Assembly: GCA_937898685.1 (NCBI GenBank)
Contig: CALEJT010000017.1
Coordinates: 1 to 64,000, forward strand
Direction: 5' to 3'
Length of the DNA stretch: 64,000 nt
DNA from: an uncultured Gammaproteobacteria bacterium
GTDB lineage: Bacteria; Pseudomonadota; Gammaproteobacteria; Pseudomonadales; Pseudohongiellaceae
Every line of letters begins with the position of its first letter. Position 1 is the stretch's first letter. Below, in pieces: positions 7,766 through 16,342 of the stretch. Both the position numbers and the translations under genes were made by a program. The notes beneath the pieces are model-generated. The model was not told where the DNA came from and searched no databases. It was given only the letters and a program-made list of their open reading frames with translations.

Positions 7766-9400
7766 TCAGAGCACCATCAGACGGATGTCCGACAGAAGTT
7801 GGCCGAGGTAGGTGCAGAAGGCACCGGCATCGGCACCGTTCACGGCGCGGTGATCGTAGGAGAGCGAGTAAGGCAGCATCGTGCGCGGCACGAACTGCTT
7901 GGCCTTGGCATCCCACACCGGTTTCACCGCAGCGCGGGACACGCCGAGGATGGCGACTTCCGGTGCGTTGACGATCGGCGTGAAGCCGGTGCCGCCGATG
8001 TTGCCCAGGCTGGACACGGTGAAGCACGCACCTTCCATCTCTTCCTTGCTCAACTTGCGATCCTTGGCCTTGGCGCTGAGCGTGGCCACGTCGGCCGCGA
8101 TCTGCCAGATGGATTTCTTGTCGGCATCACGCACCACTGGCACTACGAGACCCGCCGGCGTAGCGACGGCCACACCGATGTGCACGTATTTTTTCTGGAT
8201 GAGCTTGGTGCCGGAAGAATGCAGCGACACGTTGAACTGCGGATGGGCCAAGAGCGCCTGCGCAGCGGCCTTGATGATGAAGGGCAGCGGCGTGAGCTTG
8301 ATGCCTTTCTTCTCGGCCAGCGCTTTCTGAGCGGCGCGGAATTCTTCGAGGTCGGTGATATCGGCTTCGTCGAACTGCGTGACGTGCGGCACGTTGAGCC
8401 AGTTGCGCGCCATGTTCTGCGCGGTGACGCGGTGCAGCTTGGTCATCTCGACTTCTTCGATCGGACCGAACTTGCCGAAATCCTGATCGGGAATGCCCGG
8501 GATGCCGGCACCCACGCCGCCGGAAGCAGCGGCCTTCATCACGGACTTCACGTAGGCGTGCAGGTCTTCCTTCACGATGCGGCCCTTGAGGCCGGAACCG
8601 GAAACCTTGGTCAGATCCACGCCCAGTTCGCGCGCGAGCTTGCGTACGGCCGGACCGGCGTATACCTCGCCGCTGGTGGCGCTGGGTTCGGCAACGGCGG
8701 CAGGTGCAGGAGCAGCCGCGGCGGGAGCCGGCGCAGGTGCCGGTGCAGCGGAGGCCGGTTTCTCAGCCGGCTTGGAGGCTTCGGGCTGCGGTGCCGGCGC
8801 TGCGGCGGCGGAAACTTCCATCTCGAGGATCAAGGAACCCTGCGAGACCTTGTCGCCAACCTTCACTTTGATGGCGGTGATCTTGCCGGCCATCGGCGAG
8901 GGCACTTCCATCGCGGCCTTGTCGGTTTCGAGCGTGATGAGACCGTCTTCCTTCTTCACCACGTCGCCGACCTTGACCAGGATGTCGATCACGTCGACAT
9001 CGGTGGCACCACCGAGATCGGGCACGGTGACCGGTTGAATGGAGGTGGTGGCCTGCGCTGGAGCCGGCGCTTCGGCCTTCGCCGCAGCCGGAGCCGCAGC
9101 GGCAGCCTTCGGTGCTTCCTGTTTGGCTTCCTCTTTCGGAGCAGCCGGCGCGTCACCGGCACCATCCGTTTCGAGCAGCAACAGGTCCGAACCGGTTTTA
9201 ACCTGGGAGCCGACCTTCACCAGCACTTCTTTCACCACGCCGCCCTTGCTGGCGGGAATTTCCATGGCGGCCTTGTCGCTTTCCAGCACCACGACGGAAG
9301 CATTCGCCTCGATGCTGTCTCCCGCTTTTACCAGGACCTCGATGACCTCGACCGCGTCATCAGTGCCCAGGTCGGGAATCAGAATTTTTTCCACTGCCAC
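7766..9400 (-). CDS. aceF: Pyruvate dehydrogenase E2, dihydrolipoamide acetyltransferase
   Basis: A 544-residue E2p. Two lipoyl domains carry DKAAME motifs with the lipoylated lysines near residues 43 and 161. Each is followed by an Ala/Pro-rich mobile linker. A peripheral subunit-binding domain (AGPAVRKLARELGVDL, about 245-280) binds E1/E3. The C-terminal acetyltransferase domain has the HRAVNG active-site motif with His near 517; the HxxxNG form is also found in other gammaproteobacterial E2p. It transfers acetyl groups to CoA at the core of the complex. It is cotranscribed with aceE (41-bp gap). The gene for E3 (lpd) is not in the window. Confidence 0.96.
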   Translation of the reverse strand: MAVEKILIPDLGTDDAVEVIEVLVKAGDSIEANASVVVLESDKAAMEIPASKGGVVKEVLVKVGSQVKTGSDLLLLETDGAGDAPAAPKEEAKQEAPKAAAAAPAAAKAEAPAPAQATTSIQPVTVPDLGGATDVDVIDILVKVGDVVKKEDGLITLETDKAAMEVPSPMAGKITAIKVKVGDKVSQGSLILEMEVSAAAAPAPQPEASKPAEKPASAAPAPAPAPAAAAPAPAAVAEPSATSGEVYAGPAVRKLARELGVDLTKVSGSGLKGRIVKEDLHAYVKSVMKAAASGGVGAGIPGIPDQDFGKFGPIEEVEMTKLHRVTAQNMARNWLNVPHVTQFDEADITDLEEFRAAQKALAEKKGIKLTPLPFIIKAAAQALLAHPQFNVSLHSSGTKLIQKKYVHIGVAVATPAGLVVPVVRDADKKSIWQIAADVATLSAKAKDRKLSKEEMEGACFTVSSLGNIGGTGFTPIVNAPEVAILGVSRAAVKPVWDAKAKQFVPRTMLPYSLSYDHRAVNGADAGAFCTYLGQLLSDIRLMVL

Positions 9401-9441
9401 GTGTTTACTCCTGCAATTGTTCTGATTGTGCTAGGGCCGGC

Positions 9442-12120
9442 TTACACCAGTACCGGGTTGGTTTTCTCGGGATCGAGGCCGAAGGACTTGATGGCGTCAC
9501 TGACCACCGACGGCTTGATCTGTCCCTGCTTGGCCAGCTCGTTGAGCGCAGCCACCACCACGTAGTAACGGTTGACCTCGAAGAAGTGGCGCAGCTTCTC
9601 GCGGCTGTCGCTGCGACCGAAACCATCAGTGCCCAGCACTTTGTACGGTGCCGGCACGAAGGCACGGATCTGGTCGGAGTAGAGCTTCATGTAGTCGGTA
9701 CAGGCAACTACCGGGCCTTCGCGCTGCGACAGCAGTTCGGTGACGTAGGCCTTCTTCGGCTCGGCTTCCGGATGCAGCATGTTCCAGCGGTCGACAGCCC
9801 AACCATCGCGTGCCAGCTCGTTCATGCTGGTGGCGCTGTAGACGTCGACGTTGACGTTGTAGTCCTTACGCAGGATGGCGGCAGCCTCACGCACTTCGCG
9901 CAGGATGGTACCACTGCCGAGCAGACGTACGCGCAGTTTGCTCTTGGCGACCTTGTATTCCTTGGCATCGCCGTCTTCGAGCAGGTACATGCCCTTGAGG
10001 ATGCCTTCCTGGGAACCTTCCGGCATCTCGGGGTGCGCGTAGTTCTCGTTCATGACGGTGATGTAGTACCAGACGTTCTCGTCGTTCTGGTACATGCGGC
10101 GCATGCCGTCCTGGATGATCACGGCCAGCTCGTAGGCGTAGGTCGGATCGTAGCTGATGCAGTTCGGGATGGTCGCGGCCATGAGATGGCTGTGACCGTC
10201 TTCGTGCTGCAGGCCTTCGCCGTTCAGCGTGGTGCGGCCAGCCGTACCACCCATCAGGAAGCCACGGGCACGCAGATCGCCGGCGGCCCAGCAGAGGTCG
10301 CCAACGCGCTGGAAGCCGAACATCGAGTAATAGATGTAGAAAGGAATCAGCGGATAGTTGTTGACGCTGTAGGAGGTGGCAGCGGAGATCCAGGAGCTCA
10401 TCGCACCGGCTTCGTTGATGCCCTCTTCCAGCAGCTGACCTTTGACGTCCTCGCGGTAGTACATCACCTGGCCGGAGTCGGCCGGATCATAGAGCTGCCC
10501 CTTGGCGGAGTAGATGCCGATCTGACGGAACATGCCTTCCATACCGAAGGTACGGGCTTCGTCGGGAACGATCGGCACGATGCGTTCGCCGATTTCCTTG
10601 TCCTTCACCAGGTTCGTGAGGATGCGCACGAAGGCCATGGTGGTGGAGATCTCGCGATCGCCGGTGCCTTTCAGCTGCGCTTCGAACGCAGACAGTGCGG
10701 GAACGTTCAATTTGGCAGACTGCACGCGACGCTGCGGCAGGGCACCGCCCATGCGCTCGCGCACCTTGGCCAGGTACTGCATTTCCGGGCTGTCGGGAGC
10801 GGGACGGTAATAGGGAACTTTCTCGATGACGTCGTCGGAAACCGGAATCTCGAAGCGATCGCGGAAGGCTTTGAGTTCGTCGAGCGCCAGCTTCTTGGTG
10901 CTGTGGGTGGAGTTGGCGCCTTCGGCGGAGGAGAAGGCATAGCCTTTGATGGTCTTGGCGAGGATGACGGTCGGTTTGTCCGTGCATTCCACCGCCTGTT
11001 TATAGGCTGCGTACACCTTGAACGGATCGTGGCCGCCACGGTTGAGCTCTTCCAGCTCCTTGTCGCTGAGGTGCTCGACCATCTTGAGCAGTTCCGGGCT
11101 CTTGCCGAAGAAGTGCTCGCGGAAATAGGCGCCGCCACGGGCCTGATAGGTCTGCCATTCGCCGTCGACCACTTCGTCCATGCGCGCCTGCAGGATGCCG
11201 TCCTTGTCGGCCGCGAACAGCGGATCCCACAGACGGCCCCAGAGCACCTTGATCACATTCCAGCCGGCACCGCGGAAGATGCCTTCGAGTTCTTGAACGA
11301 TCTTGCCATTACCACGTACCGGACCGTCGAGACGCTGCAGGTTGCAGTTGATCACGAAGTTGAGGCAGCCGAGCTGCTCGCGTGCTGCCAGCGCGATGGC
11401 ACCCAGGGTTTCCGGCTCATCGCACTCGCCGTCACCCAGGAAGGCCCAGATCTGACGATCACCCAGGGGTACCAGGCCACGGTTGTCGAGGTATTTGAGG
11501 ACGTGGGCCATGTAGATGGCCTGCAAGGGTCCCAGACCCATCGATACGGTCGGGAACTGCCAGTAATCGGGCATCAGCCAGGGGTGCGGGTAGGAGGACA
11601 GGCCGTTGCCGTCCACTTCCTGACGGAATTTGTCGAGCTGCTCCTCGGTCAGGCGGCCTTCGACGAAGGAACGCGAGTACATGCCGGGCGAGGCGTGGCC
11701 CTGGAAGTACACGAGGTCACCGAGGAAGCCGTCCTTGGGACCGCGGAAGAAATGGTTGTAGCCGACGTCGTAGAGCGTGGCGGAGGAGGAGAAGGTGGAG
11801 ATGTGGCCGCCGAGGTCATAACCGAGCTTGCCTGCGCGCATGACCATGGCCAGGGCGTTCCAGCGGACGATGCCACGGATGGTGCGTTCCATCTTGGGAT
11901 CGCCGGGCATCTCGGGCTCCGTGCCGGCCGGAATCGTGTTGCGGTACGGCGTGGTGAGCGTGCCGGCCCCCTGCCCCAAACCGGAGTCGCCAGTCTTGGC
12001 GGCCAGGCACTTCAGCAGGAACTGGGCGCGATCCATGCCCTGTTCCCGGATGACGGCAGCAATGGAATCCAGCCATTCCTGGGTTTCCTGTGGGTCGATG
12101 TCTCTCAGAAATTCAGTCAT
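9442..12120 (-). CDS. aceE: Pyruvate dehydrogenase E1 component, homodimeric
   Basis: An 892-residue AceE-type E1p, close to the usual length of about 887. It starts MTEFLRDIDPQETQEW and has the thiamine-diphosphate motif FLGDGECDEPE (near residue 230), the AIYMAHVLKYL segment and the transketolase-like C-terminal half. It decarboxylates pyruvate and reductively acetylates the E2 lipoyl groups. It is the first gene of the aceEF operon. The 256-bp region upstream contains two matching 15-bp dyads that look like operators. Confidence 0.97.
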   Translation of the reverse strand: MTEFLRDIDPQETQEWLDSIAAVIREQGMDRAQFLLKCLAAKTGDSGLGQGAGTLTTPYRNTIPAGTEPEMPGDPKMERTIRGIVRWNALAMVMRAGKLGYDLGGHISTFSSSATLYDVGYNHFFRGPKDGFLGDLVYFQGHASPGMYSRSFVEGRLTEEQLDKFRQEVDGNGLSSYPHPWLMPDYWQFPTVSMGLGPLQAIYMAHVLKYLDNRGLVPLGDRQIWAFLGDGECDEPETLGAIALAAREQLGCLNFVINCNLQRLDGPVRGNGKIVQELEGIFRGAGWNVIKVLWGRLWDPLFAADKDGILQARMDEVVDGEWQTYQARGGAYFREHFFGKSPELLKMVEHLSDKELEELNRGGHDPFKVYAAYKQAVECTDKPTVILAKTIKGYAFSSAEGANSTHSTKKLALDELKAFRDRFEIPVSDDVIEKVPYYRPAPDSPEMQYLAKVRERMGGALPQRRVQSAKLNVPALSAFEAQLKGTGDREISTTMAFVRILTNLVKDKEIGERIVPIVPDEARTFGMEGMFRQIGIYSAKGQLYDPADSGQVMYYREDVKGQLLEEGINEAGAMSSWISAATSYSVNNYPLIPFYIYYSMFGFQRVGDLCWAAGDLRARGFLMGGTAGRTTLNGEGLQHEDGHSHLMAATIPNCISYDPTYAYELAVIIQDGMRRMYQNDENVWYYITVMNENYAHPEMPEGSQEGILKGMYLLEDGDAKEYKVAKSKLRVRLLGSGTILREVREAAAILRKDYNVNVDVYSATSMNELARDGWAVDRWNMLHPEAEPKKAYVTELLSQREGPVVACTDYMKLYSDQIRAFVPAPYKVLGTDGFGRSDSREKLRHFFEVNRYYVVVAALNELAKQGQIKPSVVSDAIKSFGLDPEKTNPVLV

Positions 12121-12172
12121 AACGATACGCTCGGATGGTCTGGTGCGGTGGTCGGTCTTGGTTCTTATTATG

Positions 12173-12187
12173 TGTAGTTAAATTACA
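12173..12187. promoter_or_regulatory. Dyad 1 upstream of aceE (GntR/PdhR-like)
   Basis: TGTAGTTAAATTACA is an imperfect dyad of the same length and outer sequence as dyad 2, centred 71 bp away. It lies 53 bp upstream of the aceE start, downstream of the putative core promoter. It is weaker in symmetry than dyad 2. Confidence 0.5.
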
Positions 12188-12222
12188 GGAGCGCCGGATT
12201 CTACTGAAGGCCGCGCGGAAAT

Positions 12223-12261
12223 ATCAACCATTACAGGGATTTATGTAGTAATACTACAAAG
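12223..12261 (-). promoter_or_regulatory. Putative aceEF promoter with dyad 2 at the -35 element
   Basis: Dyad 2 (12244-12258) reads TGTAGTAATACTACA on the plus strand, with perfect 7-bp arms and a GTnnnAC core like that of FadR-subfamily GntR regulators such as PdhR. On the minus strand TTGTAG overlaps this dyad, and about 18 nt later TGTAAT could be the -10. Binding there would block RNA polymerase, as PdhR does at pdh in E. coli. No PdhR gene is in the window. Confidence 0.55.
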
Positions 12262-12377
12262 GCCCTGTCCTATTTGGTCGACACCTGGAAAAAACCCGTG
12301 ATTTTCCGATTCCTGCCCTTGTAGTCAAACCGAAGGGCCGTTTCTCGACAGGTCGGCATAATGCCAGCCACCCCCGT

Positions 12378-12920
12378 TTAAGCAAGTGCAGCCCGTAGGC
12401 GGCCCCAGTCGAAGGCGGGACCGGGGTCGGTCTTGCGGCCCGGGGCGATGTCGCAGTGGCCCACGATGCGCTCGGGGCTCAGCGTGGGGTAGGCATGCAG
12501 AAGAGCCCTGATTACGGCGCTCAACTGCTGATACTGCGCGTCGCTGTATGGCGCTGCGTCGGTGCCTTCCAGCTCGATGCCGATCGAGAAATCGTTGCAG
12601 GCCTTGCGACCGGCGTACTCCGATTGTCCCGCGTGCCATGCCCGTTGATCGAAGGCCACGTACTGCGTGAGCGAGCCGTCGCGTGCGATCAGCAGATGTG
12701 CCGATACGCGCAAGTGGCAGATCTCGGCGAAATACGGATGTCCCGCGGGATCGAGCCGATTGCAGAAGAGCTCGTCGACGTGGCCGCCACCGAACTCACC
12801 CGGAGGCAGACTGATGCCATGGATCACGAGCAGACTGATGTCCGAAGGGTCGGGCCGCTGGTCGTGGTTGGGCGAAGGCTGCCAACGCGCTTCGAGCAGC
12901 CGGTGTTCGTGTATCCGCAT
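12378..12920 (-). CDS. ampD: 1,6-anhydro-N-acetylmuramyl-L-alanine amidase AmpD
   Basis: A 180-residue cytosolic zinc amidase of the amidase_2 family. Zinc ligands are visible as His34 (VIHGIS), His155 (VGHCDIAPGR) and Asp165 (KTDPG), matching the established AmpD triad. There is no signal peptide, which distinguishes it from periplasmic AmpDh enzymes. It cleaves the peptide from anhydro-muropeptides in cell-wall recycling; loss of AmpD derepresses ampC beta-lactamase where AmpR is present. It is divergent from nadC with 104 bp between them, an arrangement shared with pseudomonads. Confidence 0.95.
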   Translation of the reverse strand: MRIHEHRLLEARWQPSPNHDQRPDPSDISLLVIHGISLPPGEFGGGHVDELFCNRLDPAGHPYFAEICHLRVSAHLLIARDGSLTQYVAFDQRAWHAGQSEYAGRKACNDFSIGIELEGTDAAPYSDAQYQQLSAVIRALLHAYPTLSPERIVGHCDIAPGRKTDPGPAFDWGRLRAALA

Positions 12921-13024
12921 GAGCTTCCTGCAAACTGGAAAGTGGCAATGCTAACGCAAGTAATCACGGCACCGGCGTTTATAATGCGCCGCTTTTCGAT
13001 TCGGCTTTTTTCGACGGATTCGCG

Positions 13025-13870
13025 ATGACGGACACTCTCTACTTCACCGGCTTGCAGGACACGGTAGCGACGGCGCTGCGGGAAGACATCGGCAGCGGCG
13101 ACATCACGGCTCAGCTCGTGCCCGCCCATGAAAACGCGCACGCGACGGTGATCTGCCGCGAAGACGCCGTGATCTGTGGCCGCCCCTGGGTGGACGAGGT
13201 GTTCCGCCAGGTGGATCCCGAAGTGCGCCTGAGCTGGGCGGTCGCCGAAGGCCAGCGCGTGGCACCGAACGCCGTGATCTTCGAAGCCGAGGGACGCGCC
13301 CGTTCGCTGCTCACCGCCGAACGCTGTGCACTCAACTTCCTGCAGACGCTGTCGGGCGTCGCCACCGTCGCGCGCTCCTATGCCGACCTCGTCGCCCACA
13401 CCAATACCCGCGTGCTCGACACGCGCAAGACCGTGCCCGGCCTACGCCTGGCGCAGAAATACGCCGTCGCCAAGGGGGGCTGTCAGAACCATCGCCTCGG
13501 TCTCTACGACGCCTTCCTCATCAAGGAAAACCACATCGCCGCCTGCGGTGGCATCCGCGCCGCGATCGCAACCGCACGTTCGCTCCATCCGGGCCGCCCG
13601 GTGGAAGTCGAGGTGGAGAACCTGGAAGAACTGGAAGAAGCGCTGCAGGCCCAGGCCGACATCGTGATGCTCGACAATTTCACGCTCGAGGGCATCAAAC
13701 GAGCCGTCGAACAGACCCAGGGCCGCGCCAAGCTGGAAGCCTCCGGCGGCTATACGAAGGAAGCCCTGGTGGCAACGGCGGAAGCCGGCGTGGACTACAT
13801 TTCGGTAGGGGGACTTACCAAACACGTGCGCGCCACCGATTTCTCGATGCGCTTCACCAGCAAGTCCTGA
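13025..13870 (+). CDS. nadC: Nicotinate-nucleotide diphosphorylase (carboxylating)
   Basis: A 281-residue quinolinate phosphoribosyltransferase with an N-terminal mixed domain (LREDIGSGDITAQLVP) and a C-terminal alpha/beta barrel bearing TRKTVPGLR, a KGGCQNHRLGLYDAFLIKEN-type segment, the EVEVENLEE strand and GGLTKHV. It converts quinolinate and PRPP to nicotinate mononucleotide in de novo NAD synthesis. It is full length. A strong hairpin follows 6 bp after the stop codon. Confidence 0.97.
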   Translation: MTDTLYFTGLQDTVATALREDIGSGDITAQLVPAHENAHATVICREDAVICGRPWVDEVFRQVDPEVRLSWAVAEGQRVAPNAVIFEAEGRARSLLTAERCALNFLQTLSGVATVARSYADLVAHTNTRVLDTRKTVPGLRLAQKYAVAKGGCQNHRLGLYDAFLIKENHIAACGGIRAAIATARSLHPGRPVEVEVENLEELEEALQAQADIVMLDNFTLEGIKRAVEQTQGRAKLEASGGYTKEALVATAEAGVDYISVGGLTKHVRATDFSMRFTSKS

Positions 13871-13876
13871 TGCAAA

Positions 13877-13900
13877 AAGGGGCAGCTCAGGCTGCCCCTT
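13877..13900. terminator. Bidirectional terminator between nadC and the DUF1080 gene
   Basis: A perfect 10-bp stem AAGGGGCAGC/GCTGCCCCTT with a TCAG loop. The run of A before it gives a T-tract on the minus strand, so it should serve the DUF1080 operon best and nadC also. Confidence 0.8.
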
Positions 13901-13921
13901 CTCGTATCCGACACTCTCGTC

Positions 13922-14533
13922 TCAAAGCCTTTCGATCTTCACGTTGCGGAAGCGGACTTCGCCGGCACCGTACTGCAGCGAAATCGGGCCGCTGCTGTAG
14001 GTGGAATCGCGAATGTCGACGGTGGTGACGCCGTTGAACACCACGACGATGTGATCGCCCTGAGCCGTGATCTCGTAGGTGTTCCACTTACCGGCAGCGT
14101 CGATCACTTCGCTCGGCGCGGCGAAGTGCACGAGACCACCGGTGCGCCCGCTCTGATCCGGACGCTCGTCGAAGATGTTGGCCTCGTAGGCATTGGTGTC
14201 GCGGATTTCGTCCGGGTTGGAGATGCGGAAATACACGCCGCTGTTGGCGGTGCCGGAGTCGACGTAGAACTCGAGCGAGATGCGGAAGTCGTCGAAGCTT
14301 TCCTGCGTCACCAGATGGCCGTTGCCGCTGGTGGCCACGAATTCGCCGTTCTCGATGCGCCAGTTGGCATTGCCGATCTGACGCCAACCGGCAAAGCTGC
14401 CGGACAGATCGATCACCTCACCCGCCGCGGCACTTCCTGCGCTCGACGCACCGTCCTCGCCGGAACAGGCGGCCAGCATGGCACTCAGCAACAGTGCGGA
14501 TAGCACGACCTTGTAGTTTTTGGTTTTTCTCAT
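13922..14533 (-). CDS. DUF1080 / 3-keto-disaccharide hydrolase-domain lipoprotein
   Basis: A 203-residue exported lipoprotein. The signal peptide ends in a lipobox LAAC, giving acylated Cys23. The mature part is one jelly-roll domain of the DUF1080 family (PF06439), with FAGWRQIGNANWRIENGEF, SGVYFRI and the closing VRFRNVKIE strand. Some members cleave 3-keto-glycosides, so a periplasmic sugar role is possible but not shown here. It lies 43 bp after an exported metallo-hydrolase gene on the same strand, so the two are probably cotranscribed. Confidence 0.8.
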   Translation of the reverse strand: MRKTKNYKVVLSALLLSAMLAACSGEDGASSAGSAAAGEVIDLSGSFAGWRQIGNANWRIENGEFVATSGNGHLVTQESFDDFRISLEFYVDSGTANSGVYFRISNPDEIRDTNAYEANIFDERPDQSGRTGGLVHFAAPSEVIDAAGKWNTYEITAQGDHIVVVFNGVTTVDIRDSTYSSGPISLQYGAGEVRFRNVKIERL

Positions 14534-14576
14534 CGTCTTCTCCTCTTTCCCAGATTGGGAGCCTCGCGGGCTGTAA

Positions 14577-15443
14577 TCAGAAACGGTAGTTGGATTTCAC
14601 GTAGGCGAGCATGCCTTCGATGTTGGCATCGCGCCACGTGGCATAGGAATCCCAACTGCTGTACTCCTCCAGCGAACGCGCCATGGTGGCCTTGATCTCG
14701 GCATCGGACGTGCCGGCCCGCAGCAGCGTGGTGATCTCGTCCTTCAATTTTTCGATGTATTCGCGATGCTCGCGAATGTCTTCCAAGGTGCCGATCTCCC
14801 CGTGGCCCGGTGCGACGATGTCGACGTTCATCTGTTCCAGAGCGGCGAGCGCGCCGATCAAACCATCGACGTCCGTGCCGGCGAAATCCTGGAACGGCAG
14901 ACGTTTCACCCCTACCGCGTCGACGACGAACAGGATGCGCTCCTGCGGAAACACCATGTACACGAGATTGTCGGAATGGCTCACACCGAGGTAATAGAGG
15001 TGAATGCTCTTGCCGCCGAGCTTCAGCTCGAGCTCACTGCTGAAGGTGAGATCCGGCTGCCTGACACCGCGATCGGCTTCGACGATGCGGCGCGGCGCAT
15101 TGGCATGCGCGATGACGGTGGCCTCGGGGAATACTTCGGCGCCCGAGGCGTGATCCCAGTGATCGTGGCTGTAGAGCACATATTTCACCGGCTGCGCGAA
15201 ACGCGCCTGCAGCTCGCCCTTGAGCCAGGTGGCCGTGTCCGCCGAAATCGGATCGGCCACCACGATGCCCTCCTCACTCACCATGAACACTCCATAGTGG
15301 CCACCGCTCTGGAAGCGATAGACCTCACCCGCGAGCGGCGTGATGGCCCGCACCGGCTCTGGATCTTGCGCACTCACCAACGATGAAACGAAGAGCGTGA
15401 GAAAAACGAGAGGGGAGAGGTGGGGAAGAAAGCGGTAGGACAT
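14577..15443 (-). CDS. Exported metallo-beta-lactamase fold hydrolase
   Basis: A 288-residue protein. MSYRF opens a typical signal peptide that ends near VSAQ (residue 26). The metallo-beta-lactamase motif SHDHWDH (His93, His95, Asp97, His98) supplies a binuclear metal site; further ligands are likely in GVSHSDN, VVDAVG and APGHGE. The substrate is unknown; the subfamily includes many periplasmic hydrolases that are not beta-lactamases. The start at 15443 is chosen because the signal peptide begins there; the 100 upstream in-frame residues look non-coding. It leads an apparent two-gene operon with the DUF1080 lipoprotein. Confidence 0.85.
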   Translation of the reverse strand: MSYRFLPHLSPLVFLTLFVSSLVSAQDPEPVRAITPLAGEVYRFQSGGHYGVFMVSEEGIVVADPISADTATWLKGELQARFAQPVKYVLYSHDHWDHASGAEVFPEATVIAHANAPRRIVEADRGVRQPDLTFSSELELKLGGKSIHLYYLGVSHSDNLVYMVFPQERILFVVDAVGVKRLPFQDFAGTDVDGLIGALAALEQMNVDIVAPGHGEIGTLEDIREHREYIEKLKDEITTLLRAGTSDAEIKATMARSLEEYSSWDSYATWRDANIEGMLAYVKSNYRF

Positions 15444-15776
15444 GGCGTAAGGAGTAGTTGGCGTGGAAGCGGTGTCTGATTCGACAAGCAAACCGCGATT
15501 ATTATGCAAAAAACAAGGCCAAATTGCCGGCCGACACCAGAAACACAACCAAAGCCAGCAGTAATCCGCTCCTCTACGGGCCCTATCCTCGCCCCTTTCC
15601 CACTCAAAGGCTCGTCGGCCATTGGGGGTCGATGCGCTGTCTCCCCACTTCCGGGCGCCACCCCATTCGATCACCTTATGTTCCAAAACCAGGGTAATCC
15701 CCGATATTCCTCCGCGGCGCACGCCTCTAGGATCGAGCAACTCCATGGTTTGGCATCGACCTCAGAGGGACGGCCC
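15444..15776. other. Intergenic region, no gene seen
   Basis: This 333-bp stretch separates the divergent hydrolase gene and the small exported-protein gene. It probably carries both promoters, but I see no convincing -35/-10 pair, dyad or RNA gene. An open frame crossing it on the plus strand lacks a plausible start. Confidence 0.5.
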
Positions 15777-16182
15777 ATGCCCCGTACCCAGTCCTGTGCA
15801 CTCTGGCTATGCACCGCACTTTCCGGCTCGCTCGCTGCGCAGGACGCTGCGGACAGCGTCGGCCTACGGCTCGGCATGAGCGAAGACGAAGTCATGGCGG
15901 CACTGGACGCCTACAACCCCGACATGAACATCACGATCGTCGAGAGCTACTACAGCTACACCGATGGCGTGGAGTACTTCGCGACGGAAAACTTCCTCGG
16001 CGAGATCAGAGCCGGTTTGCCCAACAGCACCAGCTCGGTGTCGGAATTCATCATCAGCTTCACGCCGCCGGAGGGTGGCAAGGCCTGGGCCATCGATTGA
16101 AGCGGCCTCCGAAGTGGTGCGAGCACTGGAAGAGGACGCCATCCGTAAACGCGAAGGTGCCGCCCTGACGCCGCAGCTCTAG
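15777..16182 (+). pseudogene. Small exported protein, probably frameshifted near its 3' end
   Basis: The first frame (15777-16100, 107 residues) starts MPRTQSCALWLCTALSGSL with a signal peptide ending near AAQ, then a domain with LRLGMSEDEVMAALDAYNP. It stops at a TGA in GGKAWAID. In the +1 frame, EAASEVVRALEEDAIRKREG follows at once and runs to a TAG at 16182, with the same G/C-rich third-position use. A single base change near 16075-16095 would join them into about 134 residues. I do not recognise the family. It may instead be a genuine 107-residue protein. Confidence 0.5.
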
Positions 16183-16192
16183 GAACCCAGCG

Positions 16193-16242
16193 ACGCTGGC
16201 CGGCAACAGGTCCGACAGGAAGTCCCTGTTGCCGGTCAGCGC
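16193..16242. other. Long imperfect hairpin upstream of pilB
   Basis: CCGGCAACAGG (16200-16210) pairs perfectly with CCTGTTGCCGG (16225-16235), and the stem extends outwards to about 18 bp with two mismatches. There is no T-tract. It may be a terminator remnant or a structured element in the pilB leader. Confidence 0.5.
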
Positions 16243-16342
16243 CGACCGGGACGAAGCGCGCGTCTTTAGCGCCCATGGCTTTCCTGGCGAAATGCCTAGA
16301 CCTTACTAGACTGAGCCGCGTCCGCTCCCTGCGCGTCTCGGC

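Noticed and set aside
16250..16342. Sigma-54 promoter for pilB (TGGC...TGC string)
   Set aside because: Spacing between the GG and GC elements is wrong for sigma-54.
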